NCBI RefSeq assembly: GCF_001425055.1
Contig: NZ_LMDK01000001.1
Location: 83,763-147,762 of the forward strand
Reading direction: 5' to 3'
DNA length: 64,000 nt
DNA from: Pelomonas sp. Root1237
Lineage (GTDB): Bacteria > Pseudomonadota > Gammaproteobacteria > Burkholderiales > Burkholderiaceae_C
Below are positions 32,597 through 41,482 of this stretch, one piece after another. The notes under the pieces are model-generated. The model saw nothing but the letters and a program-made list of their open reading frames with translations. It was not told the origin of the DNA and made no database searches. Numbering within the stretch: the first letter of the stretch is position 1; every line of letters begins with the position of its first letter. The position numbers and the translations under genes are program-made.

Positions 32597-33955
32597 ATGA
32601 ATCTTGCTGACCCCATCGACGCGCCGGCCGTCGCGTCCGAAAAACTCTTCGCCCCTGGCCGCAGCGCCGCCTGCATCGGCGCCATCGCGCTGATCTCCAT
32701 GCTGGCCTTCGAGTCCATCGCCGTCGCCACCGCGATGCCGGCCGTGGCTGAGGCCTTGCAGGGCCTGCCCTATTACGCCCTGGCCTTCGGCGCGACGCTG
32801 GCCACCTCGGTGCTGGGCATGACGGCGGCCGGCCAGCTCTGCGACAAGCGCGGCCCCTATCGCGCCGCGCTGGCAGGCCTCGCCGCCTTCCTGGTTGGCC
32901 TGCTGCTGGCGGGTTTTGCGCCATCCATGCCCGTGCTGGTGCTCGGCCGCGCGCTGCAGGGCCTGGGCAGCGGCGTGCTGGGCGTCACGCTGTATGTCGG
33001 CGTCGGCCAGGTCGTGCCGCAGCAACTCCACCCCAAGATGTTCGCCATGTTCGCGGGCGCCTGGGTCGTGCCCGGCCTGGTCGGGCCGGCGCTGGCGTCC
33101 TTCCTCGTGCAGTTCATCGGCTGGCGCTCCGTCTTCCTGGTCGTCGCGGCGGCCGTGCCCGTGGCGGCGTTGATGATCCTGCCGGCCCTCAAGCGGGTGG
33201 GCTCGGGCACCGGTGACGAGCTGCGCTGGGGCGCGATGCGCTGGGCCCTGCTGGCCAGTGTGGGCGCGCTGACGCTGCACAGCGCCAGCCAGCAGAGCGG
33301 CGCCAGCTCGGCCCTGCTGTTCGCGGCCGGCCTGGTGGCCGCCGGCATCGCCGCCCGGCTGCTGCTGCCCGCCGGCACGCTGAGGGCGGCGCGTGGCCTG
33401 CCGACGGTCATCCTGCTGCGCGGCCTCATCGCCGCGACCTTTGCCAGCGCCGAGGCCTTCCTGCCGTTGATGCTGACCCAGCACTTCGGCTGGAGCCTGA
33501 CCCAGGCCGGCATTGCGTTGAGCGCCGGCGCGGTGACCTGGAGCATCGGCAGCGCCTTGCAGGCTCGCGTGCAGCGGCCCGAATCGAGGCGCCTGTTGCT
33601 GCCGGGCGGTTTCACATTGACGGCGCTGGCGCTGACCCTCGTCATCGCGCCGCTGCTGTTCGCCCTGCCCTCTGCGCTGGTCTTTGTGGGCTGGACGCTC
33701 GTCGGCCTGGGCATCGGCCTGTCCTTCCCCATCCTGTCGGTGCTGCTGCTCAAGCTGTCGCCGCCGGAGCAGCAAGGCAGCAACACCTCGTCGCTGCAAC
33801 TCTGTGATGCGCTGACCAGCAGTGCCGCGCTGGCCCTGGCCGGCCTGCTGTTCGACCCCGTCACGCGCCGGGTCTTGCCGGTGCTGCTGCTGGCGCTGGG
33901 GCTCGTCACCGTCGCTGCCTTGATCAGCCCCCGAGCCCAACCCAACAACCACTGA
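32597..33955 (+). CDS. MFS transporter
   Basis: 452 residues with about 12-14 transmembrane helices. Motif A appears as GQLCDKRGPYRAALAG between helices 2 and 3, and an LGRALQGLGSGVLGVTLYVGVGQVVP stretch marks the drug:H+ antiporter-like subfamily (motif C-like Gly-rich helix 5). Multidrug or metabolite export is usual for this subfamily. It lies upstream of the GMC/subunit 3/DUF1080 cassette with a 50-bp gap on the same strand, so a sugar or glycoside carrier co-transcribed with it is possible, but the sequence type argues more for an exporter. Divergent from queD. Confidence 0.9.
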   Translation: MNLADPIDAPAVASEKLFAPGRSAACIGAIALISMLAFESIAVATAMPAVAEALQGLPYYALAFGATLATSVLGMTAAGQLCDKRGPYRAALAGLAAFLVGLLLAGFAPSMPVLVLGRALQGLGSGVLGVTLYVGVGQVVPQQLHPKMFAMFAGAWVVPGLVGPALASFLVQFIGWRSVFLVVAAAVPVAALMILPALKRVGSGTGDELRWGAMRWALLASVGALTLHSASQQSGASSALLFAAGLVAAGIAARLLLPAGTLRAARGLPTVILLRGLIAATFASAEAFLPLMLTQHFGWSLTQAGIALSAGAVTWSIGSALQARVQRPESRRLLLPGGFTLTALALTLVIAPLLFALPSALVFVGWTLVGLGIGLSFPILSVLLLKLSPPEQQGSNTSSLQLCDALTSSAALALAGLLFDPVTRRVLPVLLLALGLVTVAALISPRAQPNNH

Positions 33956-34005
33956 AAACGCTTTCTGCTGGTGGCACACTGCGCCGTCTTCCGCGGGAGA
34001 GGTGC

Positions 34006-35805
34006 ATGGGTTTCGTGACGACGCGCAGCTTGGCCAGGGACTACGACGTCATCGTCGTCGGCTCAGGCGCCGGTGGCGGCCAGACGGCCTACACGCTGGC
34101 GCTGGAGGGCGTGAAGGTGCTGATGCTGGAGGCCGGCCGCAACTACGACTTCCGCACCGAGACGCCGATGTTCCAGACCAACGCCGACGCGCCGCTGCGC
34201 GGTGCCGGCACGCCGGACAAGCCCTTCGGCTTCTACGACGCGACGGTGGACGGCGGCTGGCAGGTGCCCGGCGAGCCCTACACGCAAGCTTCCACTGACC
34301 CCCAGCAGCGCTTCGACTGGTGGCGCTCACGCATGTTGGGCGGCCGCACCAACCACTGGGGCCGCATCTCGCTGAGAAACGGCCCCTACGACTTCAAGCC
34401 CCACAGCCGTGATGGCCTGGGATTTGACTGGCCGATCGGATACGACGATCTGGCGCCCTACTACGACAAGGTCGAGATGCTGGTCGGCATCTATGGCAGC
34501 AACGAGGGCCTGGAGAACACACCCGACTCGCCCGAGGGCTGCCTGCTGCCCGCGCCGGCGATGCGCGTGGGCGAGCGCCTCATCAAGAAGCATGCGGCGA
34601 CGCTGGGCGTGCCCGTCGTGCCCATCCACCGCGCGGTGCTGACGAAAAAGCTCGACGACGCCCGCATCCCCGCCCTGCTGCATCCCGGCAACCCGCGCGC
34701 TCAAGGTTTGGTCGCCCAGGCCATGCGCGACCGCGCCGCCTGCTTCTGGGCCACGCCCTGCGGGCGCGGCTGCAGCATCGGCGCCACCTACCAGAGCCCG
34801 GCGGTGCACCTGCCGCCGGCGGTGGCCAGCGGCAATCTGGACGTGCTCTGCGACGCCATGGTCTACGAGGTGACGACCGCCAGCGGCAAGGCCAGCGGCG
34901 TGCGCTTTGTCGACCGCAAGACCGGCAAGCACATCAAGGCCAAGGCCCGCGCCGTCGTGCTGGCGGCCAGCGCCTGCGAATCGGTGCGCATCCTGCTGAA
35001 CAGCAAGCCGGGGGGCCTCGCCAACGCCAGCGGCAAGCTCGGCCGCTACATCATGGATACCGTTGGCAGCGACCTGTCGGGCCAGGTGCCAGGCCTGGAA
35101 GCCTTGCCGCCCCACAACGAGGACGGCGCCGGCGGCGGCCACGCCTATTCGCCCTGGTGGCTTTACCAGCAGCAGGGCCGCGACTGGCACAAGAAGCTGG
35201 GCTTTCCGCGCGGCTATCACATCGAGATCAGCACAGGCCGGCGCATGCCCACCTCAGGCACCGGCGCGGGCCTGGAGTGGCTGACCCAGGGCAGCTATGG
35301 CGCGCGCTTCAAGCAGGACGTGAGGCGGCTGTACGGCTCCTTCGTCCACTTCGCCGGCCGCGGCGAGATGATCCCCAACGAGCAGTCCTGGTGCGAAATT
35401 GACCCGACGGTGAAGGACCGTTTCGGCATCCCGGTGCTGCGCTTCCATTGGCAGTGGGCCGAGCACGAGACCCGCCAGGCTGCGCACATGCAAAAGACCT
35501 TTGCCGACATCATCACCGCCATGGGCGGCCGCGTGCAGGACGGCGGGCCGGAACTGGACGGGGCCAAGGCCATCGCGCCGGGCGGTTCCATCATCCACGA
35601 GGTCGGCGGCGCCATCATGGGCGCGGATGCGCGCAACTCGGTCACGAATGGCTGGGGTCAGACCTGGGACGTGCCCAACCTCTTTCTGTCCGACGGGGCG
35701 CCCTTCGCGTCCAACGCCGACAAGAACCCGACGCTGACCATCATGGCCCTGGCCTGGCGCCAGGCGGACCACATCGTCGAACGCATGCGCAAGAAGGAGC
35801 TCTGA
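34006..35805 (+). CDS. GMC-family FAD oxidoreductase (glycoside 3-dehydrogenase-like large subunit)
   Basis: 599 residues. The N-terminal FAD-binding Rossmann motif is VIVVGSGAGGGQTAYTLALEGVKVLMLEAG, followed by MLGGRTNHWGRISLR (flavin-attachment loop) and the substrate domain. The C-terminal GMC_oxred_C region is IIHEVGGAIMG (catalytic His) plus NPTLTIMALAWRQADHI (catalytic Asn). No own signal peptide is visible; export would occur by hitch-hiking on the Tat signal of the subunit encoded two bases downstream, as in gluconate-2-dehydrogenase and LacA/LacC-type glucoside 3-dehydrogenases. With a DUF1080 gene next, oxidation of the C3 hydroxyl of glycosides is the leading hypothesis. Confidence 0.9.
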   Translation: MGFVTTRSLARDYDVIVVGSGAGGGQTAYTLALEGVKVLMLEAGRNYDFRTETPMFQTNADAPLRGAGTPDKPFGFYDATVDGGWQVPGEPYTQASTDPQQRFDWWRSRMLGGRTNHWGRISLRNGPYDFKPHSRDGLGFDWPIGYDDLAPYYDKVEMLVGIYGSNEGLENTPDSPEGCLLPAPAMRVGERLIKKHAATLGVPVVPIHRAVLTKKLDDARIPALLHPGNPRAQGLVAQAMRDRAACFWATPCGRGCSIGATYQSPAVHLPPAVASGNLDVLCDAMVYEVTTASGKASGVRFVDRKTGKHIKAKARAVVLAASACESVRILLNSKPGGLANASGKLGRYIMDTVGSDLSGQVPGLEALPPHNEDGAGGGHAYSPWWLYQQQGRDWHKKLGFPRGYHIEISTGRRMPTSGTGAGLEWLTQGSYGARFKQDVRRLYGSFVHFAGRGEMIPNEQSWCEIDPTVKDRFGIPVLRFHWQWAEHETRQAAHMQKTFADIITAMGGRVQDGGPELDGAKAIAPGGSIIHEVGGAIMGADARNSVTNGWGQTWDVPNLFLSDGAPFASNADKNPTLTIMALAWRQADHIVERMRKKEL

Positions 35806-35807
35806 GC

Positions 35808-36422
35808 ATGGACCGCAGACAGACCCTGCAATGGATGCTGGCCGCCAGCGCCGCCATGGGCGTGGAGGTGTCGGCCGGCGCTACGCCCGCTGTGCGCAAA
35901 GGCAAGGGCTATGGCACGGATCCTCAGCTCACCACGACCTATCGCAGCGGCAAGCTGTGGCCGCTGACCTTCACGGCTGATCAGGCGCGTGCCGCGCAGG
36001 CGCTGTGTGGCCTCATCATCCCGGCCGACGAATACTCACCCAGCGCCGCGCAGCTCAAGGTCCACCTCTTCATCGACGAGTGGATCAGCGCGCCCTACCC
36101 AGATCAGCTCAAGGACAAGGACGTCATCGTCGCGGGCCTGGGTTGGCTGGACGCCGAGAGCCGCTTGCGCTTCGGCAAACGCTTCGCCGAACTCGATGTC
36201 ACCGCGCAATCGCAGATCGCCGACGACATCTGCTGGGTGCAGAAGGCCAAGCCCGAGCGCGCCGCCGCGGCACGCTTCTTCAAGCGCTTCCGCGACCTGA
36301 CGGCCGGGGGCTTCTACACGACGCCCGAGGGCAGCAAGGATCTCGGCTTCGTCGGCAATGTGCCCTCCGTCACCTTCGACGGCCCACCCCTCAAAGTCCT
36401 GCAGATCGTTGGAGTCGCTTGA
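35808..36422 (+). CDS. Gluconate 2-dehydrogenase subunit 3-like protein (Tat-exported)
   Basis: 204 residues. The N-terminus DRRQTLQWMLAASAAMG is a twin-arginine signal. The body has the subunit 3 signature: FTADQARAAQALCGLIIPADEYSPSA and a C-terminal FFKRFRDLTAGGFYTTPEGSKDLGFVGN. These small subunits carry the partner GMC flavoprotein through Tat and stabilise it. The start is two bases after the GMC stop, with AAGGAG upstream. No cytochrome c gene (LacB-like) is in the cassette, so the electron acceptor must be encoded elsewhere. Confidence 0.9.
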   Translation: MDRRQTLQWMLAASAAMGVEVSAGATPAVRKGKGYGTDPQLTTTYRSGKLWPLTFTADQARAAQALCGLIIPADEYSPSAAQLKVHLFIDEWISAPYPDQLKDKDVIVAGLGWLDAESRLRFGKRFAELDVTAQSQIADDICWVQKAKPERAAAARFFKRFRDLTAGGFYTTPEGSKDLGFVGNVPSVTFDGPPLKVLQIVGVA

Positions 36423-36424
36423 TC

Positions 36425-37084
36425 ATGAAAGCCACCACCCTCGCCGCCAGCCTCGCCCTCGCCACCGCAGCAAACGCCGCCGACATGAACATCAACACGC
36501 TGAGTCCCGAAGAAACCGCCGCCGGCTGGAAGCTGCTGTTCGACGGCAAGACGCTGGAGAACTGGCGTGCGAGCGACGCGCCCGGGAGCTTCAGCGTCAA
36601 GGACGGTGCCCTCATCGTGCAAGGGCCGCGCTCCCACCTCTTCTACGTCGGCCCCGTGCAGCAGCACGACTTCAGGAACTTCGAGTTCAAGGCCGACGTG
36701 ATGACCTTTGCCAAGGCCAACTCCGGCGTCTATTTCCACACCAAGTGGCAGGACGTCGGCTGGCCCAGCCTGGGCTACGAGGTGCAGGTCAACAACTCCC
36801 ACAGCGACCCCAGCCGAACCGGCGGCCTGTGGGGCGTGCAGGACTTCCCCAAGGTCATCGCCCCCGACGGCCAATGGTTCACGCTGACCATCCGCGTCGA
36901 GGGCAAGCACGTCACCACGTTCGTCGGTGCCGAGAAGACAGCCGACTACACCGAAGAGTCGCCCATCGTGCGCAAGAAGGGCTTGGAGCAGCGCTACCTC
37001 GCCAGCGGCACCTTCGCGCTGCAGGGCCACGACCCCGAGAGCACGGTGCACTTCAGAAATATCAAGGTGAAGGTGCTGCCCTGA
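36425..37084 (+). CDS. Secreted DUF1080 protein (3-keto-disaccharide hydrolase family)
   Basis: 219 residues with a signal peptide (ANAADMN) and one concanavalin-like jelly-roll domain: GWKLLFDGKTLENWRAS, SFSVKDGALIVQG, NFEFKADVMTFAKANSGVYFHT, GYEVQVNNSHSD, ASGTFALQGHDPESTVHFRNIKVKVL. Recent work on DUF1080 proteins (family knowledge) assigns several members to cleavage of 3-keto-glycosides. Encoded two bases after subunit 3, it would act on the product of the GMC enzyme in the periplasm. This gives an oxidation-then-cleavage route for glycosides alternative to classical GH enzymes (inference from the gene trio). Confidence 0.9.
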   Translation: MKATTLAASLALATAANAADMNINTLSPEETAAGWKLLFDGKTLENWRASDAPGSFSVKDGALIVQGPRSHLFYVGPVQQHDFRNFEFKADVMTFAKANSGVYFHTKWQDVGWPSLGYEVQVNNSHSDPSRTGGLWGVQDFPKVIAPDGQWFTLTIRVEGKHVTTFVGAEKTADYTEESPIVRKKGLEQRYLASGTFALQGHDPESTVHFRNIKVKVLP

Positions 37085-37097
37085 AGACCGGCGACCT

Positions 37098-37871
37098 TCA
37101 GCCGCACCTTGCCAGCCGCCGCCGGGCCCAGGGCAGCACGGCCAGGCCGGCCAGCATCAGGCCGTAGGTGGACGGCTCCGGCACGGCCGCGGTCATGAAA
37201 TGGCCCGAGGCCGACGTGGCCGTGACGCCCGTGGGCAGGTCCCAGTTGAAGCGGGCGGTGTGCGAGAAGTCTGCCACCGCGCCGCCTTCGGCGAACACGG
37301 ACAGCGAGCCATAGATGTAGACCACCAGCGATTGGCCATGCGCCGGCACCAGGAAGGTGCTGCTGATCTCGCGTGAACTGTTCTTGGCGTCGAGCGTGAT
37401 GGCGTTGCGCCAGCCCTCGGGATTGGTCCCGACATAGAAGCGACTGGTGGCCGAGGAGCCGCTCCACCATTTGCCGCGTTTGGTCTCGCCCTCGACCGAC
37501 CAGCTCCAGCTGACCGGGTCGCCCGGGTCATGGCTCTCGTCGGCCTGCAGCGTGACCTTGTCGTAGAACCAGGCGTCGGCGCTGGTGCCCCAGTTGCACG
37601 ACAGCATGTCGGGCCGGCAGCCCTTGATCAGCGTCGGGTTGTTGCTGGACCAGGCCAGGGCATGCAGGCTGCCCGTGTTCAGCGACGCCTCGGCGGAAGC
37701 CTGCACGTTCACGTTGGCAAAGCTGTTGCTGACGTGCGACTGGCCGGCACCGCCGGCGGTCTGGCCGCCCGCGCTGGCGTGAACACCGGAAGTGGCGAAA
37801 GGCTGACCGGCCGCCGCATTCGCGGTCAGCACGGCCGAAGCCAGCAAGAGGGGGGTCAAGAGCAGTTTCAT
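37098..37871 (-). CDS. PEP-CTERM exported protein
   Basis: 257 residues. A signal peptide ends TANAAAG, followed by a beta-rich body with two Cys (GCRPDMLSCNW) and no known domain. The tail is VPEPSTYGLMLAGLAVLPWARRRLARCG, a clear PEP-CTERM sorting signal (PEP motif, hydrophobic helix, Arg cluster). It would be processed by an exosortase encoded elsewhere. Convergent with the DUF1080 gene, with 13 bp between the stop codons. Confidence 0.9.
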   Translation of the reverse strand: MKLLLTPLLLASAVLTANAAAGQPFATSGVHASAGGQTAGGAGQSHVSNSFANVNVQASAEASLNTGSLHALAWSSNNPTLIKGCRPDMLSCNWGTSADAWFYDKVTLQADESHDPGDPVSWSWSVEGETKRGKWWSGSSATSRFYVGTNPEGWRNAITLDAKNSSREISSTFLVPAHGQSLVVYIYGSLSVFAEGGAVADFSHTARFNWDLPTGVTATSASGHFMTAAVPEPSTYGLMLAGLAVLPWARRRLARCG

Positions 37872-38056
37872 GGTGGTGATGGCAGGGTTGTTGACGGCCG
37901 GAAGTGTGTTTTTCAGGCCCTCCCGGCGCATCGCCCGCGAAGAGCCACGTGAGAGCCATGGCACTGTCATAAATCCATGGCTCCCCATGGGTGATGCGCC
38001 GCTGGCGCCTGCGGCCGACGATGCCGGCCACCACATCCCTGCCGGAGTTCTTCCCC

Positions 38057-39055
38057 ATGCCTTCACATCCCACCGCCCCGAGGCTGCTGCTCGCCCTCGC
38101 CGCCTTCAGCTTGCTGGCCGACACCACGCAAGCGCAAACCGCTCAGCAGCGCCGCCTCGTGCTCGACGTCGAACTGCTGCGCCAGGGCCCCGTGCAGGCC
38201 GGCGCGGACCGCGGCGAGCAGACGCTCAGCCAGCGCTGGCAGTTCAGCGCCCTGCTGCAGAGCGACGGCACGCCCATCCCCTACAACCCGCTGGACCCCG
38301 AAGATCACCGCCGCCAGGCCGAGGCCGCCCAGCGCGTGGCCGCGGCTGCCCCCGCCGCGCCCATGCCCGACTGGCGTGCCATGCAAGCCAAGGCGCAGGC
38401 GCTGCAGGCACGCTGCGGGCAGGACAGCGCCTGCCTGATGCGCGAGGCGTCGGCCTTGAGCGCGGGTGCGATGCCCGGCGTCAACCGCGGCAGCCAGGGC
38501 GTCATGCAGGGCTATGGCCAGGCGGTGGCCGCCTGCGAGCGCCAGCCCGCCGGCAAGGCCCGCGACGCCTGCCGCGCCGCCGGTGGCGGTGCCGATGCAC
38601 CCGACGATAGCGGCCCGGCCACGCCTTACTTGCTGTTCACCGGACCGATGGCCTGCAACCTGCAGTTGAGCGCCAAGCTGGACGAGCGCGTGCAGGGCCG
38701 CTTCAACGATGTGCAGGGCGTTGTCCCCTTCACCGAGACGGCCCAGGGCAGCGAGACTCGCCGTGACGATGCGCCCTGCCCGACGCTGCAGGCCGTGCTG
38801 GACACCCGCAACGGCCGGGTCTGGACGGCGCTGGGCCTGGTGCCGCAGGATGTGCAGGGCGTGCAGACCCGCGAGGAGGCCAATCGCCGCAAGCAGCGCC
38901 ACGAGGGCCGCATCGGCCTGCAATGGCGCGAGGCCCAGCCCTGGCTGCAGCAACGCCTCGTGCAGCTCAGTTCAGGGGGCCAGGATCAGGCGCGGCTGCC
39001 GGCTGGAACCGGTCAGGCGGAGATCAAGATGAAGTGGAGCTTCAGGCCGGCTTGA
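38057..39055 (+). CDS. Exported protein of unknown function
   Basis: 332 residues with a signal peptide (LLLALAAFSLLADTTQAQT). The N-terminal third is helical, with a Cys-containing stretch (LQARCGQDSACLMREASAL). The C-terminal part is beta-rich (YLLFTGPMACNLQLSAKLDERVQGRFND, VWTALGLVPQDVQGV, AEIKMKWSF), and several Cys pairs suggest disulfides. No family is recognised. GGAG lies 12 bases upstream of the chosen ATG; an in-frame ATG at 37991 would give a non-signal leader. Confidence 0.8.
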   Translation: MPSHPTAPRLLLALAAFSLLADTTQAQTAQQRRLVLDVELLRQGPVQAGADRGEQTLSQRWQFSALLQSDGTPIPYNPLDPEDHRRQAEAAQRVAAAAPAAPMPDWRAMQAKAQALQARCGQDSACLMREASALSAGAMPGVNRGSQGVMQGYGQAVAACERQPAGKARDACRAAGGGADAPDDSGPATPYLLFTGPMACNLQLSAKLDERVQGRFNDVQGVVPFTETAQGSETRRDDAPCPTLQAVLDTRNGRVWTALGLVPQDVQGVQTREEANRRKQRHEGRIGLQWREAQPWLQQRLVQLSSGGQDQARLPAGTGQAEIKMKWSFRPA

Positions 39056-39070
39056 ACGGAGGTCCCCTCT

Positions 39071-39212
39071 CTTGCGGGCCGAGCGCCGGGCCGCTCCCTA
39101 GCCGGCCCGCGTATGGCGATGTGCTTGCGGCTCCATGCCGCAAGCATCGCCGTCCCCTCGGGGGACCGGTCAGGCGCGCCCGCGTTCAGCAGGGCGCGAC
39201 TGGACGAGGGGC
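39071..39212 (-). repeat. Dispersed hairpin repeat, copy 3 (inverted)
   Basis: The reverse complement of the family seen at 1395-1536 and 24843-24981, with all three palindromic modules. It lies between the convergent unknown exported gene and the receiver gene. Together with copy 4 (40020-40154, opposite orientation) it brackets the receiver gene. Confidence 0.85.
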
Positions 39213-39217
39213 TTCGT

Positions 39218-39946
39218 TTACGCGTTCGGCGGTGCGCGCAGGTCGCTGACGCGGCGGCCGCGCTTGCTGGCGGCGCTGCGCAGGTGCACCAGCGACTCCA
39301 CGCGCTTGAGCAGTTCGCGGTCGTTCCAGGGCTTCTTGAAGATGCCGTAGACGCCCTCGATCTGGCCGACGCGGCCGTGCAGCTCGTCGTGGCCGGTGAT
39401 GGCGATGACGGGCAGGTCTTCGGTGATCAGGCTGCCATGCACGTCGGCGATCAGCTCGAAACCGTCCTTGTTGGGCATCTCGAGGTCGGTGATCAACACG
39501 GCGATCTCGGGCTTCTCGTCCAGTTGTGCCATGGCCTCGTTGCCGTCGTTGACCTGGACGACCACGAAGCCCGCACCTTCCAGCAGGCGCTTGAGCTTGG
39601 TGCGCACGACGGCCGAGTCATCAGCGATCAGCACGGTGGGTGGCCCCTCCGGCACCACGGGCGCGGGGGCGGCCGGCGGCTGCATCGGCGTAGGCGCCGT
39701 GACGAAGGCGCTGGCCATCGACGGGCCAGCAGTGGCTGAGCCAGGCAGCGGCGGCAACACCACCGGCGCGTTGGCGCGCTGGTCCCCTTGCGGCGGGCGT
39801 GGCGGCGGCGTGTATTCGCGCGGCGGACGGTAGTCGTCACGCTTGAAGGCGGCGATGAGCACGATGATGGCCAGCGGTATCGCGATCAATACCGGCATCA
39901 GATAGGCGCCCAGCAACTCCTGCAGCTCGTGAAACATCGACTCCAT
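39218..39946 (-). CDS. Membrane-anchored stand-alone response-regulator receiver protein
   Basis: 242 residues. One N-terminal transmembrane helix (about 15-34, YLMPVLIAIPLAIIVLIAAF), a proline/alanine-rich linker of about 65 residues, then a complete CheY-like receiver domain (103-225). It has Asp109/Asp110 for Mg2+, phospho-acceptor Asp154 in LITDLEMPNKDGFEL, the Thr of AITGHDE and the Lys of FKKPW. No output domain follows. A receiver tethered to the membrane at its N-terminus is an unusual layout; it might act as a phosphate sink or a membrane scaffold. It is flanked by inverted copies of the dispersed repeat and has no kinase gene beside it. Confidence 0.9.
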   Translation of the reverse strand: MESMFHELQELLGAYLMPVLIAIPLAIIVLIAAFKRDDYRPPREYTPPPRPPQGDQRANAPVVLPPLPGSATAGPSMASAFVTAPTPMQPPAAPAPVVPEGPPTVLIADDSAVVRTKLKRLLEGAGFVVVQVNDGNEAMAQLDEKPEIAVLITDLEMPNKDGFELIADVHGSLITEDLPVIAITGHDELHGRVGQIEGVYGIFKKPWNDRELLKRVESLVHLRSAASKRGRRVSDLRAPPNA

Positions 39947-40019
39947 CCCCGGGGTGTAACAGCGGGCAGCCTAACACCCGCCACACGGTCACACCACCGA
40001 GGAAAGCCGGTAAGAGTGC

Positions 40020-40154
40020 ACCCCTCGCCCGGTTTTGCGCGCTGAACGCGGGCAAACCCAGTCGGTCCCCCGAGGGGACGGCGATGCTTGCGGCATTGAG
40101 CCGCAAGCACATCGCCTGCGGGCCGGCTTGGGAGCGGCCCGGCGCCGGTCCGCG
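40020..40154 (+). repeat. Dispersed hairpin repeat, copy 4
   Basis: Same family: GCGCTGAACGCGGG, GGTCCCC-CGA-GGGGAC, GCTTGCGGC-ATTGA-GCCGCAAGC, then GGGCCGGCTTGGGAGCGGCCCGG. It ends 10 bp past the stop of the minus-strand glycerophosphodiesterase gene and lies upstream of the receiver gene. Confidence 0.85.
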
Positions 40155-40163
40155 TTCCGTACC

Positions 40164-41390
40164 TCAATCCCGGCTGGAGACGCAGCCCCGGCCGTTCACG
40201 AGGCAGCGGGCGTAGCCGGCGTCGTTCTTCAGCAGGAACATCGCCCGAGCCGCGAAGGCCGAGTCGGCAAAGTCGGCGAACACGCCGTCCACGCCCAGCT
40301 CGTAGAAGGCCAGGTATTCGTTGACCGGGCTGCCCTGGTAGTCGCTGGCCAGGCGCTTTTGCTCACTGCGGAAGGTGTAGGGGTGCACCACCAGGCCGAG
40401 CTTGTGCGCGTTGGCGACGATGTCGCTGGCGGGCAGCAGCTTGCGGTCGCGCTCGTCGACCAGGCCGTCGCCGTTGCTGTCGGCACAGCCACCGCCCGCG
40501 GCCACCGTCTTGCAGGCGCTGGACATCAGGTAGACCTTCCACGGGCCGATGCCATCGGCATAGGTCTTCACCTCGGCCAGGCCGGCTGGCGTCAGCAGGT
40601 CCTTGAACAGGCCGGCGCGGCCGGACACGACCCAGTCGTAGGGCTTGTCATAGGGCTTGTTGAAGGCCAGGCTGCCGTCGGCATTGACGTCGTCGGCATC
40701 CACCAGCTGCACCAGGCGCAGGCTGGACTTGCTGCGCAGGTATTTCAGGTTGGTCGTCTCGAAGGACTGCACGATGACCGGCGCGCTGCGATGGTTCCAG
40801 CCAGCTTTGGTCAGCACGCGCAGCAGGCGGTCTTCCAGGGCCAGGCCGAGGCTCTGGTGATAGGTCGGGTGCTTGGTTTCCGGGTAGATGCCGATGCGCC
40901 GCCCTTCCTCGGCCGACTTGCGCTTCACGAAGGCGATGACCTCCTCCAGCGTCGGGATCTCGAATTGGCCATTGAAGGATGGGTCGCGGTCGGCCAGCGG
41001 CTGGATGGCGCGCAGCGTCTTGATCTCGGCCAGCGTGAAGTCGCTGGCGAAGAAGCCCGTCTCGGTCGCGCCATCGATGACGGCGGTGCGCTTGCGCGAG
41101 GCGAACTGCGGCAGCGAGGCGACGTTGGTCGTCGCGATCAGGTTGGGCTCGTGGCGGACGATCAGGTGGCCGTCCTTGGTCGCGACAAGATCAGGCTCGA
41201 CATAGTCGGCACCCATGGCGATGCCCAACGCGTAGTTCTCCAGCGTGTGGTCGGGCAGGTAGCCGGTGGCGCCGCCACGGTGGCCGATGACCAGCGGCGC
41301 GTTCTCGGCGCGGCCGCGGTCGTGAGCGGTGGCATTCAGCGAGGCGAAGGCGAGCAGGCACAGGCCGGCCCAGCGAAGGGGTTTGAACAT
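40164..41390 (-). CDS. glpQ: Periplasmic glycerophosphodiester phosphodiesterase
   Basis: 408 residues. A signal peptide ([13 protein letters not shown]) precedes the GDPD TIM barrel: [20 protein letters not shown] (His37-Arg38), [19 protein letters not shown] (metal Glu65, Asp67; catalytic His), [10 protein letters not shown] and [13 protein letters not shown]. It hydrolyses glycerophosphodiesters to glycerol-3-phosphate plus alcohol for phosphorus or carbon recovery. An insert near residues 300-320 ([16 protein letters not shown]) reads like an EF-hand/dockerin-type calcium loop, DxNxDGxxD, which is not part of the canonical fold. Single gene, length above the roughly 350 of E. coli GlpQ because of this and the Cys-containing tail. 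Confidence 0.92.
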   Translation of the reverse strand: MFKPLRWAGLCLLAFASLNATAHDRGRAENAPLVIGHRGGATGYLPDHTLENYALGIAMGADYVEPDLVATKDGHLIVRHEPNLIATTNVASLPQFASRKRTAVIDGATETGFFASDFTLAEIKTLRAIQPLADRDPSFNGQFEIPTLEEVIAFVKRKSAEEGRRIGIYPETKHPTYHQSLGLALEDRLLRVLTKAGWNHRSAPVIVQSFETTNLKYLRSKSSLRLVQLVDADDVNADGSLAFNKPYDKPYDWVVSGRAGLFKDLLTPAGLAEVKTYADGIGPWKVYLMSSACKTVAAGGGCADSNGDGLVDERDRKLLPASDIVANAHKLGLVVHPYTFRSEQKRLASDYQGSPVNEYLAFYELGVDGVFADFADSAFAARAMFLLKNDAGYARCLVNGRGCVSSRD

Positions 41391-41482
41391 CGGATGGCTC
41401 CTGGGTGACCGAGCGCCGCAGGGTAGGCGGCGGCGGTGACGAGGCCGTGAACCTGGAACCCCCTAGCTCCGCTGCAACTGCA

